Of a DNA stretch of 64,000 nucleotides, positions 35,385-46,882 are shown piece after piece. The notes beneath the pieces were generated by a model. It was not told the origin of the DNA, did not search any database, and saw only the letters and a list, made by a program, of their open reading frames with translations. Origin of the DNA: Selaginella moellendorffii (lineage: Eukaryota > Streptophyta > Lycopodiopsida > Selaginellales > Selaginellaceae); the NCBI RefSeq assembly GCF_000143415.4, contig NW_003314322.1:43113-107112 (forward strand), given 5' to 3'. Position 1 is the first letter of the stretch, and each line of letters begins with the position of its first letter. The position numbers and the translations under genes are program-made.

Positions 35385-35599
35385 TCATCATACTCCCTTA
35401 TTTAAACGTGCTATTGGCATATGGCATCCGGCGTCTTTGATTCCATTTTTAGAATATTATTTCTGAATATACTTATAATCTAACGGTTCAAATTCAAAAA
35501 CTTGAAATAAATGGCATAGATCAAGTGCCAAAGGGGTGGCAACGCTTCAATGTGATTTTAATGACGCTCCAAATCAAGTGAAATTTTTTAGGGCGATCG

Positions 35600-36056
35600 G
35601 GCAGATTGGGGCAAACATGGGGCGAGAGGAGCATCGCTGCAAAAAGAGCATGGATGCTGCCATCCTCGAGGACCGGGCCTTCATCCAGAACGAGGCCAAG
35701 GAGAAAATGGGAGGAGTAAACAGGTGGCGTTCCTGTGTCACAGACATCGAGTCCCACGAGTGACTCTGGTTTCGGCTGGATGTGTTTGTGTCGAATCAAG
35801 AGCAGGTGATGGAGCGGCCACTGCTCAATCTCATGATGAAGTACGCCTACACCACGACTTGGCTGCGGGACGCTCCTGCCATGCTATAAGTTGGTACATG
35901 GAAGGTAAACTTCACTGGATTCCACTTCAGCCTCCATTGTTTGTTCTTGTAGATGGGGAAGATCTCCAAGAATTGGCTGCAATGTCTTCAAATTCCAGTG
36001 CCCTGGATTGAGTTGGCCATTGCGTACTATTCTGCTGTCAAAAGGATCATCCTATA
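35600..36056 (+). pseudogene. Unidentified duplicated gene fragment
   Basis: Reads QIGANMGREEHRCKKSMDAA, ILEDRAFIQNEAKEKMGG, then, after a break near 35758 (in-frame TGA), WFRLDVFVSNQEQVMERPLL and MMKYAYTTTWLRDAPAML, and after a probable intron (about 35906-35951, ending TTCTTGTAG) MGKISKNWLQCLQIPV ending at TAG 36056. The strong Arg/Lys/Met exon-like content is preserved in both arms. I do not recognise the family. Confidence 0.5.
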
Positions 36057-36276
36057 GAGGCGAGAACTGGCTGGTTCACAAATTTTGTGATTTACAAACT
36101 GTTTTACAGTTTTGGAGCCAATTGAAATATCCAGTGTTTTTAATGAGAGCTGATGCATCCCCAAACGGAGATTGTAAGGTGTTGCTGTTTTCCTGGATGG
36201 AAACTCTTCCGTCGTAGCATCCAGTTGGGACTTGGTAATACTTTTCTCTCCATCTTAGAACTTGATAAAAGATGCT

Positions 36277-36966
36277 NNNNNNNNNNNNNNNNNNNNNNNN
36301 NNNNNNNNNNNNNNNNNNNNNNNNNNNNNNNNNNNNNNNNNNNNNNNNNNNNNNNNNNNNNNNNNNNNNNNNNNNNNNNNNNNNNNNNNNNNNNNNNNNN
36401 NNNNNNNNNNNNNNNNNNNNNNNNNNNNNNNNNNNNNNNNNNNNNNNNNNNNNNNNNNNNNNNNNNNNNNNNNNNNNNNNNNNNNNNNNNNNNNNNNNNN
36501 NNNNNNNNNNNNNNNNNNNNNNNNNNNNNNNNNNNNNNNNNNNNNNNNNNNNNNNNNNNNNNNNNNNNNNNNNNNNNNNNNNNNNNNNNNNNNNNNNNNN
36601 NNNNNNNNNNNNNNNNNNNNNNNNNNNNNNNNNNNNNNNNNNNNNNNNNNNNNNNNNNNNNNNNNNNNNNNNNNNNNNNNNNNNNNNNNNNNNNNNNNNN
36701 NNNNNNNNNNNNNNNNNNNNNNNNNNNNNNNNNNNNNNNNNNNNNNNNNNNNNNNNNNNNNNNNNNNNNNNNNNNNNNNNNNNNNNNNNNNNNNNNNNNN
36801 NNNNNNNNNNNNNNNNNNNNNNNNNNNNNNNNNNNNNNNNNNNNNNNNNNNNNNNNNNNNNNNNNNNNNNNNNNNNNNNNNNNNNNNNNNNNNNNNNNNN
36901 NNNNNNNNNNNNNNNNNNNNNNNNNNNNNNNNNNNNNNNNNNNNNNNNNNNNNNNNNNNNNNNNNN
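36277..36966. other. Assembly gap (690 N)
   Basis: By comparison with the other arm of the inverted repeat (53789-54491, 703 bases) it should contain the class III peroxidase fragment on the minus strand. Confidence 0.9.
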
Positions 36967-37189
36967 AAGAAATAGGAAAATTCAGCCAACTAAAGAAAGG
37001 TTCTGAAAGGACATATGTCTGTAGGCCGCATTTTCTATTCCATTTCCAAGCTTTCACTTTGTTCTGTTTCTTAAGATTTTTGCTTTTTCTTCTTCTTCAC
37101 GATGTTCTGCCCTTCTTTTTCTTCTTGTTTTCCTTCTTTTGGTATATGACGCTCAATGGTCAATGCTAAAAGTATAATGGGTAACGAGA

Positions 37190-37375
37190 TATGGGTCCGA
37201 CAAGCTTGCCAAGCTTCAAATCTTCATTGTCGTCCATTACTTCTTTGCTGGCTATAGGTGAATATTTATTATTAGTGCTATTATTACTTTATCTGGTGTT
37301 TGTAGGAGGACTGCCTTGGATCCCAACAGCACAGTTTCTTGCCACAACAGAGGCCATGAGTTTTCAAATCTGTAA
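37190..37375 (+). pseudogene. Two-exon fragment of unknown gene
   Basis: YGSDKLAKLQIFIVVHYFF, a ~50-nt GT-AG intron, then RTALDPNSTVSCHNRGHEFS, followed by a donor-like GTAAGA. It is conserved at 53375-53563 on the minus strand in the other arm. Not recognised. Confidence 0.35.
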
Positions 37376-37658
37376 GAGTTTAAAAAATTTTGTAATTATA
37401 AAAGAAAAAAGTACTATACTGAACTGTACCTTGATCTTAGTGAATCAAAATAGCTTTTTTTCCTGGCTATGGAATGGGCACTTATTTTTGTTCTCTACCT
37501 ACCCGCTTTATTCCTATCTTGCAGTACTATTATAGCAGAGACTCCAGCTCTGCTGGAATATAAATTGATACCAGAGCATTGATGAGCATCCTGCAGCTCA
37601 GCCAGAACTTTTTTTTTTGTCAAGGATATTTCACCTTATGATATGTTTGACTTTGCAG

Positions 37659-37830
37659 GTTGAGCTTGATTCCGAAGGAGCACATATGTACAATGCTGCT
37701 GTTGCTCTTCGCGACACTATGATCGAGCTTGAGGTCGCAATAGAAGGTGGAAAGGACAGCTTGTCAATGGCTGCTCAAGCAGGTGGTGAACTGTCAAGGC
37801 ACCTGGGAATCTCGTCATTAGTACACCAAA
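37659..37830 (+). pseudogene. FGAM synthase (PurL) exon fragment
   Basis: After a TTTGCAG acceptor: VELDSEGAHMYNAAVALRDT then MIELEVAIEGGKDSLSMAAQ, matching the glutamine-dependent FGAM synthase segment (family AIDGGKDSLSMAA) of de novo purine synthesis. A one-base loss near 37790 breaks the frame before the expected VKAPGNLVI. Only about 55 residues of a ~1300-residue enzyme are present, and the next exons belong to a different gene. Confidence 0.8.
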
Positions 37831-37879
37831 CAGTTCTCTTTTCTCGTGAGCTTACATTCTTCCTTTTTGCTTCCAAAAG

Positions 37880-38457
37880 GTACTCCGACACTAGAGCATA
37901 CAGTCAATCCAAGCTCGCAAACATCTTCCATGCCAAAGAACTGGCAATGAGATTCAAGGTATTCGTCTAATGCTTTGAAATCTCTCCCACCTTTCTCTTT
38001 CGTCAATGCTTTCTCTTTTGCTGATTAGGCCGAAGGAGTTGACATCACAGCCAACGCTGTTCATCCAGGGTTTATAATGACACCTTTGATGTGGTACACA
38101 TTCTACATAATGAGTTTGTCTCTTTGCCTCATGATTGTTTTCGGTTACTTATGGAACTTTGATCTTCATGCAGGGGTTCTCAAGTTCTTCTCCAGCTTCC
38201 TTTGGAAAAATGTGCCACAGGTAAGAAGAATTCTCCCAATTATCTGGAAGTTTTTTGTGACTAATATGTGATCGATCTCTCAGGGCACTGCTACGACGTG
38301 CTACGCGGCTTTACATCCAAGCCTCAAGGACGTCACCAGGCAATACTTCATGGATTCCAACAAATCCAACTGTAGCACTTATGGCAGAGATCCCGAGCTC
38401 ACTCACAAGCTATGGACCTTCTCCCAGGAGCTTATAGACAAGTATTCTCCATCCTAA
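37880..38457 (+). pseudogene. Short-chain dehydrogenase/reductase, C-terminal half
   Basis: Four exon blocks: YSDTRAYSQSKLANIFHAKE (37880-37958, with the catalytic YxxxK), AEGVDITANAVHPGFIMTPL (38029-38090), GVLKFFSSFLWKNVP (about 38173-38220) and GTATTCYAALHPSLKDVTRQ to the stop at 38455 (38284-38457). The pattern HPGxxxT and GAxTTxYxALHP is that of the retinol-dehydrogenase/TIC32-like SDR group. The N-terminal NAD(P)-binding half (TGxxxGIG) is absent and a PurL exon stands in its place. Introns look splicable, so a chimeric PurL-SDR transcript is conceivable. Confidence 0.8.
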
Positions 38458-38594
38458 AGGTAAAAGGTTGATAGTGCTAGAGAGTGAGGGAGCAAACGAG
38501 GACAACTCGGCAATGATTTGTGGATAGACTGTATTTACTCTTCTCGAAAGCTCGAGCTCGGGCTTGATGAAAAGTAAGACGTGTTGCCTACATT

Positions 38595-39480
38595 TCACAT
38601 GACTAAAACTTTGGTTTCAAGCATGTCGTCCATCACGTACTTGACACCCTCTTGTTGGATTCCAGAGTCTTTGATCCCACCGTATGGCTGGCTATCAACG
38701 CACATGCTTGTTGAGGCAAACTCATCCAGCCTGTGAGGATCAAACAATCATCAAACAATTGATCAATACTTTCTATATCTCAAACGCAAAGCTACCTCTA
38801 TGTGCTCAAACGCATAGAAGGCCTTGTTTAGATCATGCGTAAAGACGCTGGCTTGGAGACTGTAATGCGTGTTGTTAGCTTCCTTCACGGCTTCCTTGAA
38901 ATCACTGCGTCACCACCGTTTTAGTTTAGAGAAAAAAAAAGTAAGTAAAGAAGAACTTCGGGAGCTAAGAAACTTTGAGAGCTTATTTGTATGAGTAGAG
39001 AAGGATCACGGGACCGAAAACCTCTTCCTTCCTTGCGTCTGTGTCAAAGGGAGCGTCATCCAGGATTGTTGGCTCCATGAAAGCTCCCCTTTGCTTACCA
39101 CCAACTAAAAGTTTGGTGCCTGCCTTCACTGTCTCATTCACGCTCTTCTCCACTGTAGCTGCCGACGACTTGGGCCCAATTGACGTGTCGTCTTGGCAAG
39201 GATCTCCACCTTTGAGTTTCTTAATGTCAGCGATCAATGCATCCTTCACCTACACAACCAGCACCAAACACGTTAGATCAAAGCTCGATTTGAGAACAAA
39301 GAATACGATAGAATTTAAAGATGAGTGTTGGATACCTCACCTTTCACTTAAAGACGCTGCATGTGAATGCACAACTGGCCTCTTGAAAGAATCCTTTGTG
39401 GACCAACTTAGCGATTGTACCTTAAAAGGCTGGAACGAGATCTTCCACCATGCATGGAGTACTGCCTCCTAGCTCCATAA
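38595..39480 (-). pseudogene. Aldehyde dehydrogenase fragment, ALDH21-like
   Basis: Minus-strand exons: VMELGGSTPCMVEDLVPAF with an in-frame stop and a damaged Cys region (about 39340-39475); DALIADIKKLKGGDPCQDDT through GAFMEPTILDD and EEVFGPVI (38983-39249); EAVKEANNTHYSLQASVFTH (about 38800-38910); RLDEFASTSMCVDSQPYGGI through KDSGIQQEGVKYVMDDM to the stop (38595-38735). It covers the C-terminal half of an ALDH (EEVFGP, QPYGG-KDSG are family motifs). The QPYGGIKDSG...REGVKY pattern is closest to ALDH21 of seedless plants. The N-terminal half is missing. Confidence 0.75.
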
Positions 39481-39489
39481 CCACCTGTA

Positions 39490-42389
39490 AGAGGATCAAC
39501 AAGAGGAATCAAAGAAGTTGAAGAAAGCGAAGCTCCATCTGAAGGAAGATAAAATAAAATATCATTATTTTTAAGAATCTTTATAACTAAGAAAAAAATT
39601 CTAAATAAATTTTACTCTTCAAAATTAGCAGTTTTTACAACATCCATCTTACAACTGATATAAATCCCAGCTGAAAATATGTTCCTTTTTCAATAATTTT
39701 TATCAAAAATAGTTTTTATATTTTATGAAGATAATGGTATTCTATAGTATTTAAAAAAGCCAAAAATTTCTTACAGTTAGAATGAAGGAGTGGTTCTTGC
39801 AATATAAAATATATTTTAATTATTCATATATATAGTAGTATGTTAGATCTAATTATATAATTATTAGTTTTATGTACTATAAAATTGAGGTTTGAACAAT
39901 CTAATTCATAATACAAGAGAATGTTGAAGAAAAATAAAATTTTGTTTAAAAATACTTTAACAACTTCAAATCTTATTATGAATATAATAATGTTATTTTC
40001 TATGTTAATTGCTAACATAAATTGATTTACTGCAAGTGCTGTGTAACTAATTATAATCAACAGTGATATGCTTTAACAAACAATTATTTCATTCTAGAAA
40101 AAATCAATTACAGCTTCTATACAAAACAAAAGAACACTAAACCCACTATGAAGGGAATCCTTAAAAAATTTTCATCATGATTCTTTCTATATTTATTTCT
40201 AGAGTACCATAATTTCATTATCTATTTTAGTTTTATATTTTAGGTCAAAGTCTAACAAAAGCATTACATGCTTTTGTTATATATGTTAAATCAACTTACA
40301 ATATCCACATATTCCCACCTTCTTGAAATATATGCATAAATTTTTTTTTCATAAAACAAATCAAATGATATTCCTAGAGGTGTGCACTCAAAACTCTTGG
40401 ACAAGGTGTTTTATTTACAGTTTTTAATTCTTAACTCCAAAGGATGTACACAAAGGCAATAAAATTTAAGTGTTATAGATGGGTTTTACAAGATGAAAAA
40501 TATAAAAAAAGAGTATTAAGAAGTAAATTTTAATATTACAAAATAAATAAATTACAGTATAAATTATTTAAGTTAAAAACCAGATAAAGGAGTATTTGAA
40601 GAAAGAAAAAAATAAAACAGTCCTATTATTTTGAAATATAAATTACTAATTATACTATAAACTATTTTCTGTTTTAAACTTGGAGAAATTGTTGATGATA
40701 TAAATATCAAAATCATGTACCTAATTGAAGAAATTTAAAAAACATCATTAGTTTTGGAGGATTTTTATTAGTACAATTAATTTATAAATCATATTGAGTT
40801 TACAAGAGAAGCGTTTTCTACAATATTCATCTTAAAATTAATATAAATCATAGTTGTAAATATTTCTTTCATAAACATTTTGATAATTAGTTTCTATATT
40901 TTTTTAGTAAAAAATTACTATATTTTGTATTATTTTAAACATATATTAAATATCAATATATTCTTGTATATATATTAATTTGATATCTAATTAGATAGTA
41001 TTAATTGTTATATTCTCTGAAATATAAGTATCAACAACAATTGAAGTCAAAGGAATTCTTGCTAGTTTGTAGGTGGTCAAATTCTTATTGTGAAAATGAA
41101 ATGGTCAGTTATATAGATTTCCAAGAAGTGTTAATGACACATTAAACTCTCAAGGGCATTAATGTATAAGATAAACATAGTGGACATCCTTATTTAATGC
41201 AAATAGTGCACTCAATCTATTTAACTCGATAATCCACAAGAATAATGATATACATTTATTCATTGACAAATAATGGTGTGTTAATTTCTTGTAGCCATTG
41301 AAATAATTTATCATGGGAAACTGTGTTGACTAAGTTTTGTATATCAAGATGATCTCCTATACTATATTTCTGAATTGTCAATGAAGTTGTGAGTTTCATT
41401 GCTAGAGCTATCATGTGGCACTCTATTGTTTTAAATGCTATGCTAAAAGAGAGGGATTCCTTTGACTTCAAAAAGTGCTAGCAACTATGCTAAGTTGGTA
41501 CTTGAACTTATATGAAACACTTGTTGCTGTAGGATAGAATGTGATGGGCACAAAGTGCATTAGGAAATCATTATTTGTTGATGAATATTTGTTTCATTTA
41601 TCTCTAAGAAGCAACACTTGTCCCATCAATTGCACCCTTTCACTCTTTATAGTTGCAAATCTAAAAGAATGTCCTCTTGTGCTAATGATTCCTTCTTCCA
41701 ATTAATACATATTTTTAGCAACACGCTTGTGAGATATGTTTACCCTCTATCATAGGTTCACTTTAGTAAAAAAGAATATAGCTTATCAACTATTAAGCTT
41801 AATTCCAGCAAGTAAAGCCAAACTGGAAAACTGTCACCAAGAATATTTATTTAGAAATAGAGGCTAGAAAGAGAACCTCACATGAGAAGAATATCCTTGA
41901 GAAAATAAAAGAGATTGTAAGCATTTGAGTTTTGATTTCTTATTTATCCATCACTCAAGTTAGTGACATGACTTCCTAGATGCCCAAAGTCAAATTCTCT
42001 TCTTGAAAACCCTATCACACAAATACCTATGCCTAGTAAATACGCCTAGTAAATAGAAGCAAAATAAAACATTGATAGTTTCTGAAGAAAACTGACATTC
42101 AAACCATCATTCTTCCCTCCTATGGAACTTTCCTGTGGATTTCTTCTGGTTCCAAGGTCAAACAGTAGGAACATCAGGAATACACTTCAAGAATGAGACT
42201 TCTTCAAAAGAGCATATAATTTTTACTACAATTTACTAATGATACATCCAAGCTAATAATTTGAAAATATGTTATTCATTTTTTCTATCTTATTTTTGGT
42301 TTTTTTTTTATATATGTTCTTTTATTAAAAGTGACTAAGGTTAGTCACTCAGGTTAGTGACATGAATTTTAATCCTATTAATGATATTT
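39490..42389. other. AT-rich region without recognisable genes
   Basis: 39600-40900 consists of AT-rich repeat units shared with 59900-60450 (an AAAATTAATATAAATCA segment and others). 41000-42300 is less AT-rich but has only short broken frames, one of 71 codons on the minus strand at 41256-41471, without a recognisable domain. Confidence 0.45.
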
Positions 42390-43150
42390 CCAAATTAATA
42401 TGTTTGTAGGTAGTAATATTATTATTAACTTTTCCAATTCTTTTCTAGAAAGAGATGGATGTCATTGCATTGCATGGGTGATACTGTTTGTGCACTTCAA
42501 CTGGATCTAAAATCCCATAATGTTTAGATTGTTAACATGTGGATGTTGCTCAATTTGGCAAATGTTTCTTATGTAGATAACTTCAAGCTACTGTTCTGCT
42601 CAGCAAGCTACAGAAAGAACATCTCAAGGGATTGCAACAGTGACCTAAGATAATAGCACTAAAGCCAAAGTGATAAATGTTTACAATCTTGGTATACCTT
42701 TTTCAGTGAACCAATGACTACCAATGTGCATGTCCTTCAAGGTTAATGTAATTATAAAAATTCCAAAAAGCCTTTTACTCATAAAACATGTAATTACGTC
42801 AAGAATATGTATTTAAAAATGGCAGTACAAAGCAAGCTCAGCTTCTTCTTACACTCAGTATTCTTTGCTACACCTTCACTTTCAAAACCACCAACAAACC
42901 ACCTATCTCATCTCATAATTGGATATCTCTTCCCAATAGCCATACACCAGCACATCCAAGGATAAGGGTGCTTAAACATCTCTGATTTATGTGTGTTTGT
43001 TATATTATGTTTGCTATGCATGTTATGATTTTGCAGATATAAAGATTAATATGAAATTTTCAAAATTACTAAACAACAGAAATGTACACAACACTCCCAG
43101 CAAACACATGGATTTCAGCAATTCCTTGAGAGAACATACCCAAAAGTAAG
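42390..43150 (+). repeat. Decayed copy of the 47.2-47.8 kb segment
   Basis: Parallel to 47250-47830: a GCATTGCATGG start, GATAACT...CTACTGTTCTGCTCAGCAAGC, AAAGTGATAAATGTTTACAATCT and ATGTCCTTCAAGGTTAATGT. Frames open in the right-hand copy are broken here. Both end near ACACTCCCAG. Confidence 0.65.
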
Positions 43151-43900
43151 CTCTGTAAACTCAGTTCTACTAACTTAAACAAAATGGTGTTTATTTCTTT
43201 CCCAGCTATTAATTTCCTTCCAAATTATTAGCAGAGAATTTAGAAACTTTATTGTGTTGGTTTTAGCTGTTAGCCAGCCACTAAAATTTCAACAACACAA
43301 TCCATCTTTTTTCCTATACAAACATCAAGTATCAGTACATCAATGAGAAAGAAAAGTGCCACAAAGATATCAAAGATAATAACAAAAAAAAGAATAGTTG
43401 TATTGATTGTGAGCCATTAGCTTGCATGCCACAGCAGCTTGCAAAAATCATCACAAGAGTGGATGTGTAGTTTATAGTGGCACAAAAGGGAAGACACCTC
43501 TCTTACCTCAATCATTCAATCGAGTAAAACATGGCTTGTCATCTTTCTCTCTACAAAAGAGAGCAAACAAGAGAAGTTGAGAATGTAAAGGCACACATAC
43601 TTGGTTAGCTCGATGACATAGAAAAAGTGTCCATGTCAACATTGATCCTAGAGGCAAATGCTACTTCCTTCACTTCCTCTGATATCAATGTGTGGGATTA
43701 TGTGCAGAATTCTCTTTCAGTGTACTCCGGTTATAAATTATATTTTCTTCTGGTAAGAAAATGGTGCTGCGTGCATGGTGCCCCCTCTTTGATAAGGTTG
43801 GTTTATGTGTTCTGCTATGCTGGCTGAAAGTGTATGGCTTGCTTTCTCTTTTACAAATCTATCCACAATGTAGATGTTGGGTCTTGCCTCCATTTCTCTG
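43151..43900. other. Spacer before the phosphatase fragment
   Basis: 43680-43900 is duplicated at 63240-63480 (GTGGGATTATRTGCAGAATTC and onward) with the phosphatase copy but encodes nothing I recognise. Confidence 0.4.
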
Positions 43901-43914
43901 TCACTGTTCCAGTA

Positions 43915-44950
43915 GCATCCAAGACTATGTACATGACAGCCATTGAAAACCACACGAGGTACTCACAAAGTCTTACAAAAACTTGTAGATTGATCTGTGT
44001 TGTTTTCAGAGATTATCCAGGCTCAAGATCTTTGTATAACACACCAGACTCAGGTGGCAAGTGTGGAGTCCCATATTGAACTTATTTTCAGATGCCTGTC
44101 CAAGACATATGGTACTCGATGGCTATCAGCCCTGTGCATTTCACAGTCATCTCTACAGAACACAACTGGAGCTTGACCAACGCACAAGTATGCATTCTTA
44201 TTCTTTTCATCTTTACTTCAACGAAACCTTCTTCTACAGTACGCTTGGATGAAATCTGACCTTGAATCTGTCGACAGATTCAGTACACCATGGATAGTTT
44301 TCACAGGGTAACTGTTTTTATCCACATTTTCATTCTGTAAACTCATGTGTGCTACTTTTCTTTCAGTCATCGACCTATGTACTCCACTCAACTGTAAACT
44401 TTACCAAATGCGGATCCGAAATTTGTAGCAGCTGTGGAACCATTGCTCTTGAGAAACAAGGTAAAACACGAGCTCTTCAAAGGGAAAACTAGAATGAAAC
44501 TGTCGTTTTTCTTTTTTTTTTTTTTGCACAGGTTGATTTAGCAGTGTGGGGGCATGTTCACAACTACGAGAGAACTTGTGCTGTGTTTCAGGGCCGCTGC
44601 CTGCAGCACCCGATCAAGGATTTAGCGGGTGTCATTTCTTTGACACTAGAATTTACTCAGCTCCAATTCATGCCATGGTTGGCATGGCCAAATTCAGCCT
44701 GGATGACTTCCCTCATAACGTAAGCTTGCAGCTTTGTTTCCTATATTCAAGCTCTTTATATGGTAATGATAGTCTACCTTTCCTATTTTTTTTGTCGACA
44801 GTTTAGTTCATGGAGCTTGATTTGAAGGTCAGCATTTGGATATGCAAGAGTGACAGCTGATAAGACAAAGCTACTGTTTGAGGTAGATGATTTGCGTTCT
44901 TGGTTCTTGCATGTTATTTATTTATTTTTCATTCCAGTACATTACAACAG
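43915..44950 (+). pseudogene. Purple acid phosphatase fragment, copy 1
   Basis: Exons encode SKTMYMTAIENH, RDYPGSRSLYNTPDSGGKCG, TYFQMPVQDIWYSMAISPVH then FTVISTEHNWSL, YAWMKSDLESVDRF, HRPMYSTQL, DPKFVAAVEPLLLRNK and GHVHNYERTCAVFQGRC, followed by FGYARVTADKTKLLFE. This is the metallophosphatase domain of a large plant PAP. The metal-binding GNHE motif has become ENHT, a stop follows HRPMYSTQL, and frames shift near 44600-44800. GHVH, another metal ligand motif, is intact. The N-terminal half is missing. It runs tail to tail into the acyl-activating fragment. Confidence 0.82.
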
Positions 44951-44989
44951 ATGGAACAGTAGCTGACTGCCAAGCTAGACTGGGGATTT

Positions 44990-45765
44990 TCCAGGCCGTG
45001 AATGATTTCAAGCTTTACAAGTTCAATAGTTGGCTTGTAGAGCTTGCTGATTTTCTTGACGCTGCCAAGAGCTCTTGCTTTGCTGCACAGCACCTGTTTT
45101 TGGATCTTGCCAGTCGCAGTTTTGTCCAAGGCCACGAGAATGACGACACTCTTTGGCACCATGAACTTTGGCAAATGCTGTCAACTGAACGAGAGTATCT
45201 CCTCCTTGTTGCTTCTCACGCCATGCTTGAGGGAAACAAACACACATGGAGACTCGCCCCACTGCTCATCTGGCCGCACCACCACAGCAGCTTCCAGCAC
45301 TGCTGGATGCCTGAAAGAAAAAGAAGCAAACTTTAATGAGAAACAAAGAAGAAAAAACTCTCCTTTTACCTGTACAAGATGCTCTCCACTTCCAGGCTGC
45401 TAATGTCCTCCCCTCCAGAAATGATAATATTCTCGATCCTTGATCTTGATGTATCCATCGGGATGCCAAACTGCAAAGTCCCCGGAGTGGAGCCATCCTT
45501 CTCTAAAGCTCTCCAGCATTGCCTCTGGATTGTTCAAGTACCCCTTGAACACCATGTTCCCACGCATGCAAACTTCACCAATGGTGACACCGTCCTTGGC
45601 AACCGGTTCCAGAGTTTCAGAGTTGAGCACCTGTAAGCTGTCGAGGCAAACGTATTTCATGCCCTCCTGAGCCTTGAGCCTGGCCTGCTCATCGGGCAAA
45701 ATGCTGTCCCATTTGGGATTCCACTTGCACACTGTGTATGGAGCACAGTGCATGAAAGAGTGGGA
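44990..45765 (-). pseudogene. Acyl-activating enzyme (AMP-dependent ligase) fragment
   Basis: Minus strand. Exon 45385-45765 encodes WNPKWDSILPDEQARLKAQE, TIGEVCMRGNMVFKGYL and WLHSGDFAVWHPDGYIKIKD, then shifts frame before IIISGGEDISSLEVES. Exon 44990-45300 encodes HPAVLEAAVVVRPDEQWGES, a TGA stop after ILSFS, then LPKFMVPKSVVI and TATGKIQKQVL (A10 Lys motif). This is the C-terminal domain of a plant acyl-activating enzyme (AAE1/benzoate-CoA ligase-like), which couples an acid to CoA through an acyl-AMP. The ATP-binding N-terminal domain is absent. Confidence 0.82.
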
Positions 45766-46606
45766 AGAGGCTAGCTGCCTATTTTTCTTTCTATGCACTT
45801 CCTTTATTGTTATGTCCAGTTTATTTTTGAGTAGGTGGTATCTGTGGTTATATATATTTGAATGTGGAGTCATGCTAGAGAAATGTGAAACAACACAATG
45901 ACTTGAGTTCCAACCCAGGCCCAGTGCATCTGGCATATTTCTTTTTATTGACCCACCACAATGATGAGCATCTCTTATGCTAAGAAGAAAACGTAAGCTT
46001 TTAGGTAATAGCTTATAGTGCCACAACTTCGTCTGTCTGTACCAACTGTCAGCATTGCAAACTTTGTGGAGTCATGTAGAGGCCGAGACTCTGTAAGTTC
46101 TGTTGAAGGTGTTGTAGTGAGCATCAATAATATAGGCTAAAACAGTGGTCAACTCACAATAGCAGATAACATTGACAAGTCTGATATGATAATAGTAAGT
46201 TCAATATAGCATGTGGATTCCTGGCAATAATCTATATGATGACAGCTCAAATTCCATGGCAACATGATAGAATTATTCAAAGAGTTGATGAATGAATTTT
46301 TTTCTGGAACTCCACCAACAAGATGTTTCATTAATTTACAAGGAGACGGTTATTTCAAGTGAACAAATGTCACAGGCATGAGCATTGTTTCATATATAAT
46401 AGACTATTTTTTGGAATATTACAAGGGAATGCACAGTGGTAAGTGCGAAAGGAAATGAAACAAGCCCATATTAAATACATGTTGTTTTGCAGATACCTGG
46501 ATACTTTGAAGTAGATAAGCTCCATCCAGTTTTTATACACACAGTTTATTCATCATGCTGTGGATCAAGATTAACTTATTAATACTGTAATAACAAACTT
46601 CTAAAG
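45766..46606. other. Region with no supported gene
   Basis: Short frames only. A 45766-46026 extension of the ligase frame is probably intron or flank. Confidence 0.35.
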
Positions 46607-46882
46607 ATGAAGCAATATGTAAATATGTCAAGACCTATAAAGGAACACATCACGCTAAAGGCCCAGCTTCACCTTGGACAAGACACATTCCAAGTAACTA
46701 TACCTTTGCATTTGGTTGATCAATTGTATGGAACAAAAGTGTCTTGGAATGAAGACCCTACAAAAGCCAAACACTACATGTTTGGACATCCACCAAAGGG
46801 AAAATTCTTAATCAGTGAGTCCAAAGATGTGCTTGCATTTGCACCAGAAAGAGAAAACACTTACCTCACTTTCAAAGTGTAA
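46607..46882 (+). CDS. Hypothetical 91-residue protein or exon
   Basis: An open frame with Lys/His/Pro-rich, beta-like composition (starts MKQYVNMSRPIKEHIT, contains HPPKGKFLISESKDVLAFAP). It is followed 400 bp later on the same strand by another clean frame (47288-47608) and may be exon 1 of the same unit. Not recognised; no second copy of this part is seen. Confidence 0.3.
   Translation: MKQYVNMSRPIKEHITLKAQLHLGQDTFQVTIPLHLVDQLYGTKVSWNEDPTKAKHYMFGHPPKGKFLISESKDVLAFAPERENTYLTFKV

Larger units (their letters stand above)
35260..37703 (+). repeat. Left arm of a 2.4-kb inverted repeat
   Basis: Matches 53061-55513 in reverse orientation over its whole length apart from small indels. Contents: last ~120 bp of a Helitron-like element, the 230-bp repeat, an unidentified gene fragment, the 690-bp N run (the peroxidase region in the other arm), a two-exon fragment and the start of a PurL exon. 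Here the PurL exon is uninterrupted, so this arm is the empty site of the A/B insertion. Confidence 0.93.

Noticed and set aside
36140-37169. Long open frames of 240-340 codons across 36.2-37.2 kb, and similar ones at 48.2-48.95 kb
   Set aside because: They consist of N runs translated as unknown residues.
41256-41471. Copia-like RNase H fragment on the minus strand
   Set aside because: No catalytic motif could be identified and the surrounding frames are all broken.
43738-43953. Minus-strand 71-codon frame conserved in both phosphatase copies (also 63293-63529)
   Set aside because: It overlaps the phosphatase exon on the other strand, and its conservation follows from the recent duplication.
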